Source: Himantopus leucocephalus (Eukaryota > Chordata > Aves > Charadriiformes > Recurvirostridae). Taken from it: a stretch of 64,000 nucleotides of DNA. The stretch spans positions 2,767,807 to 2,831,806 of the forward strand of contig RSEF01000002.1 in assembly GCA_003993805.1 (NCBI GenBank), given 5' to 3'. Shown here in pieces: positions 37,525 to 49,000 of this stretch. Position numbers and translations under genes: made by a program. Position 1 is the stretch's first letter, and each line of letters starts with the position of its first letter. The notes beneath the pieces are model-generated. The model searched no databases, was not told the origin of the DNA, and saw nothing but the letters and a program-made list of their open reading frames with translations.

Positions 37525-40500
37525 CCATGTGGGATCTCTGGTCCTGTCCTATCTGCCCCTGGGTTTGGAGGCTCTTCTTGTTTCCATGGTAGCTGGAAGG
37601 TTTCATCAAAGCAAAGAGCCATCACCTCTGGCTCTATCAGGGTAGCTGGGATGCTGCTGCAGGTTTTGGAGGAGGTCCTGAAGGTCCTGTTCTGGCAACA
37701 GCCCAGACCCATGGTCGGTGCTTCCTAAATAATTAAAATTTCACTCCCATTCCAGCATTTTTAAAATTTCTGTTAAATGTTTGATTTCCTGTCACAGTCA
37801 TTTTATCAAAACAATTTGGAAGCAATTTGTATTATTTTCAAGCTAAACCCCCCCCATTTATTTTGGTAGCGTGACTGTTTCAGACAACTCTTTTTTTAAT
37901 TTTTTAAATTATTTTTTATTTTTGTTTTTTTAGAAATGCCCTGTAGCATCAGGTTTCTCCAGGGGATGCATACCAGAGCTGTGCCCAGAGTTGCCCCAAC
38001 CCAGCCCATCTCACCCCTCTGACAGGAGGGGGCACTTTGGTTCCCAACATCAACTCTGCAGTTTGGGTGCCCCACGGTGGGTGTTATGACCTGCTCCTGT
38101 TTCTCCTGGAATGGGATCAAAACGCTCCAGCTCTCGGAAGGTGCTGGGTGGGGACCCCTTCTCCTCCCTTTCCCACGGCCCATGGAATTTTGCAGAGTCG
38201 GTAATCTGGGAACTGCTAGACCCATAGACCCAGCTGGCCCCAAAATGGCTATATTAGAAAAAGGAGCCTGTTTCCTCTATTTCACCCCAGAACTTCAGAA
38301 AGTCTTGATGCCACGCTGGTCTGAGATAGCTGCCACCCAGCCTGGCCCAAGAGTGCAAGGTTTAATGGACACAGAAAGGTTTTCCTTGTCTTGCAGTAGG
38401 AAAGCAAATAATCCTTCCTGTTCAAATACCTCGGAGAGAGGCATAGTTGCCTTCTCACAATGAAAAAGTGTTAACTCTGAACCCTACTGATGGCATTTCT
38501 GCCTGCCATGGGCACTACGAACTCCTCCATGCTGTAGTAGCAGCTTCACCCTAACGTGATTTGCCAGAGGGTTTTCCTGATTGCCCCCAAACCACAGTAG
38601 CTTCATTTGGAGATTGAGGTGTCACGTATGAGATGCCACATGGGTGGGAATAAACTGACTGCCCACGCTTGAGTGCTCAGATATGGTCAGGCACTCGGGC
38701 TCCTTCCACGGCCCCTTTGCAGATCACCTGGCAAAGCTTTTGGGATGTATAAGAGATAAAAGGCAATTCCTCCTGGCAATAAAAAAAAACAAAAACAAAC
38801 AAAACAAACCAAAGAAAACCAAGCAGAATAAAATCACCAGGGCTTTGTGTTCCTCCAAAAGGGCTTCGGTGACCTGTTTTCCAGGCTGCTGGCCTGTCCC
38901 TGCCTGGCGGTGACACTGCTGGTGGGGAAGCAGTGCCTGCTGAAGGGACATTTCCAACACTAGATGGAGCAGTGACCCTAGACATGAAGGAGCAAAGATA
39001 TCTTGCTCTTCTTTAATTCACTCATTTCGTGCCATGCATCTCGGCCCTGAAGGGAATTTGGGTCAGAACAATGCTTTTTTCAGCATTCAGGCAGGTTGCT
39101 GCCCCTTGGTGGATGATCAGCGTCCTGTGGTGGGGACCGTCCCTCGATGAGCTGCCTGGCTGCATCCCTGGCCAAGGGATTACGGTCTCGCCTCTGGGGG
39201 ACATCGCCCATCCCAGGAGGTGAAGCAGGGATCAGGGGGATCAGACTCTGGGTCATTTCCTTGTTGCCTTAACACGTGTGTTTCTTCCTTGGCCGCACAA
39301 AAGCAGGAGGTCAAAGGCTGAGGATTAAAAGGTGACGGATGGACATCTGCGGCCAAAACACAGAGCATTTGTGCCTGGGTGTCCGGTGGCGGTGACCGTC
39401 CTGCTTTATGGATGAGATGGCTGCAAGGAGATGGGGAGGTTTCTCCAGGGCTAAGGGATCCTTGAATCTGGCATCAGAGACCACTGGGATGGCACGGGGC
39501 ATGGCCGTGCTGTCTTGTCCCTACCTGCCGTAGGTGCTCTGGACATGCAGAGCAAAGGGGAAAACACTTTTGCGTGTTCCTCTTTCTCCCCATTTCCCAT
39601 CTCTCATCCATGTGGGGCATCTGTGTTTGGACCTAATGGGACAGATTTAGCCAGCAAAACGTTTTTGTCCCAGTGATTCGAGAGGACACACGTGCTGTGG
39701 ACCCTCAGCCCTGGTCATGTCTGTAGGAAATACCTTCTTCAGCAGGTGAGCAGGATCCTCCAGGACTGAGTTCCCTGCAAGCTGGTGCCTTAGTTTACCT
39801 CTGAGTATGAAAGCTATAAGTAGACGGTCCATCTCTCTGGAGTTGCTGTGAGATTCAGGACATGCTGAGAAAGTGTTTGGAGATCCCTAGGCTATTATTA
39901 CAAAGCTACTTCTACGTTAAGAATAGTTGACGTCTTACTTGTGTGTCTTTCCTTCTCATCTCATGGCTGCTGTGCCACCTGTGGGCTGCATCTCACCTGG
40001 TTGGTATCTCCATAGCATGATGTGCTGATGTGAATTGGAGGAGAGCCTTTACATCAGCCTTTTGGGAGGCTGGTGTACCAGGGATGTACCCAGATGCGGT
40101 TGGTACCCAGAGACTCTCCTCTCCATGGTGCAGCAGGACAAATGACCCTGATGGTAACGATAGTCCTTGTCACCTCCCGAGGACGTTAATCGATTTTAAT
40201 GGCCCTGAGCAGCTTTACATAATCCACCCACACCTCCTCCCCACGGGCCCATCATCCTCACCATCCTGAAAAGAGCAGGAGCAAGAGCTGATTGGTTCCT
40301 AATGGCCCAATTAAGGTATCATCTTCACCAGCTTGGAAAGCCCAGGGCCAAGACCTGAGCTGGCCTCAGATCTCATGCAGGGTGAGCAACAACAGCTTTC
40401 CCCATCCCGTTGGCTCAGTTTTGGATCCACCCTCCTGGATTTTGGGGCCTTGGCAGCTGTGTCTATATTCAGCTCCTATTTGTCCTCAGCAATCGGTGGA

Positions 40501-41980
40501 GTTCTGCAGCTCAGATGGGCTGTTTGGTCCCTGGAGGTGCCTGGACTCAAGAAATCACCCAGCTCCCAACTGAGACACGTCAGCCAAACTCCTGCTCTTT
40601 GATGGAACGGATCTGGGCATCAATATGGCTTTGAGCAATCTTCACATGGGGTCAAGGTAGGAGCATGTCAAGAAGCAATCAGTCAAGTGCAGGACCTTGT
40701 ACCCATGTCCCAAACTGAGTCCCAAGGCCACGTGCCTTTGACCCGCAGCTGAGAGGGCATCCACCAGACCCTACAGGAGATGGATCTGCTTGTTCCTCCT
40801 CAAGCTGGACCTCTCCATGAAGACAGATATGGGTCTGGCTTCTCTGTCCTGGCCCCACCACCCAAAACCTTCCACTGGGGTCAAGGCACATGTTTGGGCC
40901 ACCAGACCTTGCAGGCTTCTCCACCATGCTGGGGTGCAAAGCCGGGGGCAATGGGAAGCCATGCCATAGCCCTGGGTGGTGGGAGTTTGGGTGCTGGCTT
41001 TAAATGAGGGCTTTCCAGTGCCGGGAAGGTGGCTTAGCTCCGTAATGACCAAAATCTCAAATACCTGAGGCTTGAGTCACCGCTCGAGGAGGAAACATGC
41101 ATAAACAAGCAGCAAGCCAGGAAACTCCACCACCCCGATGGACAAAGGTAAAAGTCAGTGGCTTGGTATGTCTGCACGACAGCAGCAAAACCCAAGGCAG
41201 CAGGTTTTAGCTGATAATCGCAGCACCCCGGGCTGTGCTCGCGCGAGCGAAGCGAGGGCAGATTTAGGCAGCGCTGTTGAGGAACACCCAGGCTGCCGGA
41301 GCTGCACCGCCAGTCGGGGTGATGGGTGAAATCACAGCACTCCCCTGGGAATTCTGATGGGTGGAAGGGGGAGTAAAAGCAAATTTCATCCCCTGGGAGG
41401 TCAGCGGGGTGGGGAAACTGAGGCAGGGAGCATGCGGGAGGTGGTAGCTCATGTTTCTGAGCCCTCGCCGTGACCCTGTTTTCTCTTCTCTCTGCCAGAT
41501 CAGTGTGGAAAATAAACAGCCCCAAATCTCGGCTGTCAGGGCTGCATCCCCGCAGCGCTTTTCCCATCCCACCCCTCTGAATTCCCCCTCCAGCTTGAGG
41601 TGTGAGGGCAAAGAAGTCCCTCCCAGGGAAGGTCAGGCATCACCCCAGGAGCTTCCAGCCCATGTTCAAGCTTGGCTGCAAGTCCTGAGGATAGAGGTCC
41701 TCCTGTCTCTTTTGTGCCTCAGTTTCCCCTTACGCAGAATGGGACCTATCAAACTGTCCTCCTCTGGGGATGCTCTGAACATGGTTACATTCCCAATTTT
41801 TTTCCGCTGAGTATCCAGGGACAGCAAAGAGAGGGAAACCTGAGAGTCCCCTGAAACCAAGTGTGTGTTGGGAAGTGGATGGAGGAGACCTGGTGCACCT
41901 GGGGAGGATGGAGAACTGGTGAAAATCGATCATTACTGGCGCCCAGTGGCTCTGGGGCAAAGCGGGGACAACCCCGCGGC
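37525..41980. other. Intergenic, no gene recognised
   Basis: The stretch shows no exon or clear transposon. A strong 3' splice acceptor-like tract (ttctcttctctctgccag) stands at about 41482-41499 on +, followed by an open frame, but without a partner exon. Confidence 0.4.
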
Positions 41981-41984
41981 GTGG

Positions 41985-43060
41985 GGTGAAGTTGAACCAC
42001 GGGCTGCTTTTCCATCCCACGTCGATTTCGGGGGACTTATCTCATGGTAGCGAGCCCTGAGCAGGCAGAATCGCTTCGTTCGGGGCGCCCGGCTGGCCGG
42101 TAAACAGCCGAGGAGTGATGGGCGCGCGCCGAGTTTGCCTTCCTGGCTGGAACGCCGCTTATCGCTCTCCTCGGCATTTCCCATTTTTTTCTCGTGCCGC
42201 ACTTCAAGCACAAGAGAGACATTGTCACTGTTCCTCGAGCTACCAGGCAGGGAGCACGGGGTGGTGGTGGTGGGGGGGAGAAAATACCCTTCTTGGCCTC
42301 TCTCTGCCTGCGCCTCCGTCTCTATAAATCAAGTGGATTTGTGTGGCTCCCCGGTCAAGTATGGGCATTAGCGCTGCGATGCAAAGTCATTTCAGTAATG
42401 TTCGCCCAGGAATGCGCCTTATCTGATTTCCCTCCTGGATTTTCTTTTTTCCCCAGTCCTGCAAAGGGAGGTTGAGGCTTTCTCCCCCCCCCACCTCCCC
42501 ACCCAACCCCGGGCTCACGGACCGAGGTGTCCCGGGAGAGCATCAGTAGGGTGCCGGTGGGATTCACCGGAGCCTTCCCGGTGAGCGTGGACGCAGGACC
42601 GCTCCCTATCAGTGGGTACAACCGCTGTTTTTTTTGGGGCACTAAACAATTTCCCAGCCTGGATAGGGGCCATCCCACGCTGCTCCGGGAAGGGAATGAG
42701 CCGATGACAGCCCCCCTGAGCAGCTGCTATTTAGGGGTTGAAAATTCAACCCCTCCGCTTTGTGCTGCCAGGCGAGGCGAGGACCGAAAAAACTGCCCCG
42801 GGAGCTGAAAAGTAACCTATGCATGTGTACAAATCACCCCGCAAATAGATTCCCCTCCGGATTATTGCAGATGGGGAGCTTTCCGTGCTAGATTTCTTTT
42901 GAAAAAAGAGCTTTTCCTTTGCTGGAGCGGGAGGGGGCCGGCGACCAGGGGAAGCACGCCTGGAATGTGACAAGCCTGTTCTCCTTCTTGTTTGTGTAAA
43001 CGAGTTGGGTCTATTCCCTTCCTCTCAAAGTGCAGATTTTAAGCCTCCTTGCAAAGCAAA
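41985..43060. other. Unique CpG-containing block, possible regulatory DNA
   Basis: This roughly 1 kb block differs from its flanks in having more CpG and no repeat words. It has clusters of AT-rich cores, such as ggtaaacagccg near 42099, cttatctgattt near 42418, and tatgcatg near 42818. It could be a distal enhancer or an isolated CpG-rich block. No exon was recognised. The call is from composition only. Confidence 0.25.
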
Positions 43061-43086
43061 TTTACTTTGAGAATGTGTGGATGCCA

Positions 43087-43118
43087 GCATGGCGAGGGGG
43101 GTGGGGGGGGTGGATGGG
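43087..43118. repeat. G-rich run
   Basis: The tract gaggggggtgggggggg and what follows contain several G runs that could form a G-quadruplex on the + strand. A short (ACA)/(ATA)/(GAT) microsatellite follows later, at 43750-43795. Confidence 0.6.
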
Positions 43119-43749
43119 GATGTGGTGGTTGGCGATGATAATCATTAATAATATTAATCTTTGAGAATAATACAAGCTCTTTTTTCCTCCAGAAGTGATG
43201 GGTGGTGACCAAAGGCTCCATCCCTCACTGCCCACCACCTTCACGTTCATATCTCTTCTTACCTGTCTCCTATAAGACCATCTGGCCGTCTCCAGCTGGG
43301 AAGTTCTCCATGAGGTGGTTTTCCATCAGTAAAAGCCCAGGTGTCCACAGCTGACCCTTTTTGCATGTCCAAGTTGCAATGAAGAGCTCCTTGTCTCCTG
43401 AGTCCGAGCCACAGCAAGAAACCCTAGAGCAGACCGTGGAGCGACCGATAATTTGCTATAAAACCCAGAGGAGATGTGGACCCCGAAGGCTGGTGGGTGG
43501 CAATGTCCCTGATGGATGAGAGAATCGCTCAGGTCCAGGAGGACACTCAACCTGGCCCTGCTGCTGTCCCAGGAAGAGCATTTATTATTCCCACCATTGA
43601 GGCAAAGCTTTGAGAGGTCCTCATGAGGCACTTCAGAGGACAAACCCCACTTTTTTTAGCCTGAGAAAGTCACTATCACCCCATCCACTGCCACCTTCAG
43701 TTAAATCTTAGAGCAGCTATTGACAGCAATATCTTAATAGTAATAGTGA

Positions 43750-43797
43750 CGACAACAACAACAACAATAATAATACCATTATGATGATGATGATTTG
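43750..43797. repeat. Compound trinucleotide microsatellite
   Basis: Runs of ACA/CAA, then AATAAT, then GATGAT stand one after another. Confidence 0.9.
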
Positions 43798-43799
43798 TG

Positions 43800-45675
43800 G
43801 TCAGTTACAACTTCTCTGGAAATTTCACTCTCCCAGGAGATGCCAGCGAGTGCCTGGGGAAGAAGCCCCTCTCTAGGTGATGTGCAAAGACCCCAAAATC
43901 TCCACTCACCCCCCTGGGCACCAGGCAAGGTGGCCAACTTTTAGAGTTTTATCCACTATCACAGTCCCTGGAGCAGGAGGTTGGGTTTTGCAGAGCGATG
44001 CTGGGCATGATAAGGAGTTGAGGACCGCCTGTGTTCCTTGGCCACCTCCCATACATGATTGGACATTTCAGATNATAAAATCCACGGCCATCCTCAATGT
44101 CTTGCCTTGCTCCCAAGACAGGCAGCCAGCCGCACCTCTCCTCTTTCCCCATCATGCCTGGCTGTCAAACTGGCTTGTTGCTGCTGGGCAGGCTGGCAAG
44201 TAGCCTTGGCATCACCTTATCATGTCCTCTCAAACAGCATTTTAGCTGAAGCTGTGCAGGTGAAGACAGACACGTGGAAAGGCACCTTCCATCTCCAAAC
44301 GGTGCAAGGTTGGGGATTTATCCTCTATGTACAGGTAGGGAAACTGAGGCACTGAGACAGCCGAACAGAGCTTGCTTGTGGCAGTTTGGGTTAGCAGCCC
44401 CATCTCTTGTGTGCAAACCCCATGAACTGCCTGCGCGCATTATCCATAGCCAAGTTCACCCTGAGGTCTCCAAGGTCACCTTCTCCTCCTCNAGACTCTG
44501 CTCGCAGCATCACCAACTTTACTGCATGTGCAACATCTGGCTTTTGCCACTCCTTGAATGCGTCTTTTGATGCCATTTGGAAAATTCCTCCTGGTAACCA
44601 CCTTGCTGACAGGGTGTCTCAGGACCCCTGGCCAACATGGCCATCCTTCTATGTGCCAACACACCGTGTCCCAGGATGGAGCCAGCGCAGCTCCCTGGGC
44701 ACATCTGTGGTGCCCTGGGCATAAGAATCTGGTGGTCAGCAGAGCCAGGAGGCCAACAGGGCGTGTTGGGACCTCCTCGGCAAAGCCAGTTGGGACCATC
44801 CCCACCTTTCTTCCCTGAAAAAAGGTGACATGTGGCACTTAAGACTTCCTGAGGAAAGTTGGGCATGAAGAGGCTGAGGGCTGGGTATTTGGGAATATTG
44901 CTGATTTTGCGAGGAAAGGTTGAATTCTGACATGCTCCTCTTTGGTGGCCCAAACCCCAAAGTTATTCATGGGCTGAAGATGCCAAAGAAGCACTCTGTG
45001 GCAGCTGCACTTGGTGTGCAGGACAATCTCCCAGGCTGCCCAAATAATCTGTTTATTTTAGCAAATGGGGAATAATCCTCCTTTTCTCCCCTGCCATCGC
45101 TTGCCAGGAGATGTCTCCCAGGCCACCAAGTCCCTCTTGCAGCAGTTGGGATTTTGCTGCTTGATAAAATGGGGCTCTTCACCCTGTGTTCTCAGCTCTG
45201 CAATGCCCAGGAGGTTTGTCCAACGTGGCTGTCACCATGGCTGAGCCATAACAAAGCTATTTTAGTATTGTGGGTGCTTCATCTCCTGGGTGCTGAAGAA
45301 AAACTTTCAGCAAGAAACTTGCTCCAGGTGTCTGGGGGTGATGTGAGGAGACAGCCTGGGAGACCAGCACCCTAATTTTGGATCAACCCTTTTGGCTATG
45401 AGAGGGGCAGACCCCAGGACTTGCAATGTCACCTCCACTGTCCCAAATAATTGCTGCATTATAGAGCTGTAGAGCAGGATCCAGAGCCAGGTGCTACACA
45501 GTGGGGAGGAGGTGTCTGCTGCAGTCTTGGGGTTTTGTTTCAATGTGTGTTTGGCATATTCAAAGGTATAAAGCCTGCTGAGATAATGTTGGTGGACCAA
45601 GCATGGAGGAGGGATTGAAATTGCTCTCCAGTTCATATGGGGCACGTACCTTGGAGTGACCTGTCCCTAAACCAT
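43800..45675. other. Intergenic, no gene recognised
   Basis: No exon was recognised. Single Ns stand at 44074 and 44492. Overlapping ORFs of up to 144 codons on both strands near 44480-44950 show no domain. Confidence 0.4.
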
Positions 45676-45775
45676 NNNNNNNNNNNNNNNNNNNNNNNNN
45701 NNNNNNNNNNNNNNNNNNNNNNNNNNNNNNNNNNNNNNNNNNNNNNNNNNNNNNNNNNNNNNNNNNNNNNNNNNN
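45676..45775. other. Assembly gap of 100 N
   Basis: A placeholder gap of round size; true length unknown. Flanks are not notably GC-rich. Confidence 0.98.
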
Positions 45776-46035
45776 CCATCTTGATGTCAGCCTGATCCAA
45801 CACATCTTCAGGGGAGGAAATCTTACTAGGATGACTTTGCAGGAGCAATCCATGGGTGCTTTTAATATGTGCATGGACACAGTGAGGAGCTGTGGCTTTT
45901 CTGGAGGAGCTGGGGAGCTCTGCCGGAGCCAAAGCGTGTTGCCCACCCAACTGAGAGAAAGGCAGGAGGTGACAAGTGGGAAAGGTTTGCTTTACCTCCT
46001 GCACATTAATTGCATGAGTGAATTTCCTATCTCTT

Positions 46036-46072
46036 GGCTTGGAAAAGACCTCTAAGCCCATTTCCCGTGAGC
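46036..46072 (-). repeat. Possible short CR1 3'-end relic
   Basis: The words ttggaaaagacctctaag match a common CR1 3' terminal segment in reverse orientation, but only about 35 bases can be aligned by eye. Confidence 0.4.
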
Positions 46073-46079
46073 CAGTGTT

Positions 46080-49000
46080 TAAGTCCCTTTTTAATAAGGC
46101 TTTTGCCTTGTCTTGGTCCCCGTGGGAGTGCTGGATGTGCTTAGCTTGACACCGGCCAGCAAGACTGTAACATAAACTGCCTTTAGTGCAATACCCTTGC
46201 TTGAATCCTTTGGGGCTTGAGAAAAGATGGTCCTGTTGGTTCCTCTGGTTTTACATCCCCAGTTCTTTGTGTCTCCTCTGTGCCGATGGAGGTGGTTGTT
46301 TCTGAATGAGGAACACTTTGTTCAGCTGTACCCGGGGTACAGCCTTCTCACAGCCTGAAATCTCCCAAGGTGTTGAATCTGCTCCTGTTGCACAGTGAGA
46401 TGTAGTTGAGATAGTGCCCTGCTTAAGTGTTGGCATATGCCCTAAAACAGGCACCCACCCACGGCCCACCCCATTATTCTCCTCCACCCACCAGCCTGTT
46501 CTACGTTATTCCCTGGTATTGACCTAGTCTGCATGGGAGTTGACAGATCATTATTTCCGAGCCCAAAATGCTTCCATGCATGAAGGTTTGCTTTCTTTAA
46601 TTTTGTCTTTTTACCATTCCGTGGTTTTAAACTGAAAATGGGTGAACGAAAACATTAGAGGAAATCTTGCTGAACCGATGCAAGGTCCATCTTACAGCCT
46701 GCCTGCCTCTTCCCTGCTCCAGGGTGCACCCTCCAAGGACCAGCTTCATGCCCTGAGATGGAAGCAAATCTTCTCCCCGGCCATGGTCAAGGACGTTCCC
46801 AAGGCAACTCATCCCACCAAATCTCTGGCTTCCCTCTTGGGCAACGGCACTCCCAACCAACATGGTCCTTTGAGCCCTTGAACTACGTGGGAACAGCTAA
46901 TTCTGGGTTGAGTCGTTGGACCCCTTTTCTCATGCAACATTTGGTTTCTTCGCTGGAATTCCCTGTGGAGATGCTGCCGTCAGTTTGAACGGACGCCTGT
47001 CCACCCCAGGCCTTTCCAACCCCCAAATGTGGTGTTAAACGCTGCGAAGCATGTCAGGCTTCGAGTTCTGTGTCGGGACACGTCTGAGGCATTAAGCTCC
47101 GAATGCCATGTGAAGATTGGGAACATTTTTGTGGCAAGCTGCCATCTTGCCCCGGATCGTTTACCTCTTGAGTGACAAACCCGGCTCTGAAATATTTCTA
47201 ATGCTTTGCAGTGCTGGGGCTTCTCTCGTGTGATCGTCTCCGAGCGTGGTACAGACATTATCTAATTACGGCCCTCCCTGAAGCAAAATGGGGCAATTCC
47301 TGGCATTTTCAGCGTGCTCGTGTTTGTATTATATGGAGCCAATCCAGGCAGACAGATAATCCCAAACTCTCATGATGCTTGAGTCTACGTCTTTGCAGGC
47401 TGCTGCCTCCTTGGATGATGGTCAGAAAGGAAATGTGATGGATACTGTCACCCTCTGTACAAGTATGTGTGTGTGCGTGCTTGTGTGAAGCTGACTGCAC
47501 CCAATTAGAAAGCAGGGCAGAGGTTTTCAACACGTCTTTGCTCAGAAACTCAGGTCATTAAGGAAAAAGTCCTTCAGACTGAATTCTGTGAGATTTAGGT
47601 GCCTGCATGGAGCCCAACATCTCCACTGGTTTCAGTGGGAACTCAGACACCAGGTGCCCAAGGTGTCTACACCTCAGTTTGGATGTCTTAATTTACCAGC
47701 TGACTTTCATCCTTAATGTTAAGTGGGATGAATCCCACCTCAGTTGAGACCAGTAGCAGTAGGACCACACTCCAGGTCCTCGCTAGAGCATCTGTGCTCA
47801 TTTTATTCTTGCATGGATACAGCCCGGCTGCGTGGGCTCTGCGTGGGGTGGAAAATATTACACTAGCTGTGTGGTCTGGGGTTATTTTCATTAGTTTCCA
47901 ACTCAATGGGGGAATTGCAAGCCCACTCCTGGAGCTGTCGAGCAACACGGTTATTTAGGCTTTAAACCAGGAGATGATTTTTTTCCCTTTTTTTCTTTCC
48001 CCACCCCTTTTGGCCAATACACTTGGATGATTTACTGAATCAGATCTACTGGATTAAGTAATTGATTTGATGCCTCTTGAGTGCCAAGAAAGAAATACTC
48101 CGCATTAAAAAAAAAATAAATAAAAAATGTGCCAGCAAATCCAGCCCTAAGTACTATTTAAGGGCTTCTGAAAAGGCTGGCTTGACACTGGCAGGGCCAC
48201 CCAGGCTCCTGTTCCCGTGTCCCCTGCCCCAGTGCCTTGGGAGGACCCTGCACAATGATGAGAATGGGGTTTTATTCCCACCCCATTCAGGGGGCAGTGG
48301 GTTGTGTGGGGTGCATAGGCGCCTTCCAGCTTGAACAGGGTGGGAAATAATGAAAATAGTAGAAATTTTCCGATTCCTCAGCAAGGTGCGCTCCAGACCA
48401 ATGAGAAAAGAGCAAAGAGCAGCAGAAAAGAGGATGACTGGTGGACAGACCAGCCCTTCCTAAGGTCAGAGATCCAAGTTCAAGCCTCTTTTCTACCCTC
48501 TACCTTGCCCTTATCGTAAATTCTTTAAGGAAGGGAGCGATTTGGTAGTGCAAGTACTTAATTACTCATTAGAGCGCATATGAACTACTCTTTGGATGGA
48601 CATTTCTCCTTTGCTTTTAATTAGAAATTCTGGGACAAAGGAACATTTCCCTGGCAAGTTTGGTGTGAACTGAGGTGTGCTTAGGAAAGCTCTATTACTT
48701 TATGAAATAAAAAACACCCAAAAAATTGTTCAAAACATGACCTCGCACTCAGCTGCTCCCTGAAAAGCATTTTTGGTGAGCTAAACTGGGTCATAATTTT
48801 GCCTGGTAAGCCCAAGTGGAATAAACTAGTAAAGAACAGTACAAAAATGTTGCAAAAAGCCTTTGTCCCTTCTGGATTTCTGCAAATAAAGGTTTGATTT
48901 AGCCCATGGCAGAAGTATTTCAATGGGGACCTGTGGTGGGGACTTCAAGGGGTAAAAACTAATTGAGGACAAGAAGTGAAATGGAGATAGGAACCTCTTC

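Noticed and set aside
41482..41810. Strong acceptor-like tract followed by an open + frame
   Set aside because: No donor, partner exon or recognised peptide; pyrimidine tracts ending in AG are common in this GC-rich stretch.
48460..48500. tRNA-like ggtcagagatccaagttcaa
   Set aside because: No cloverleaf arms could be paired around the B-box-like segment.
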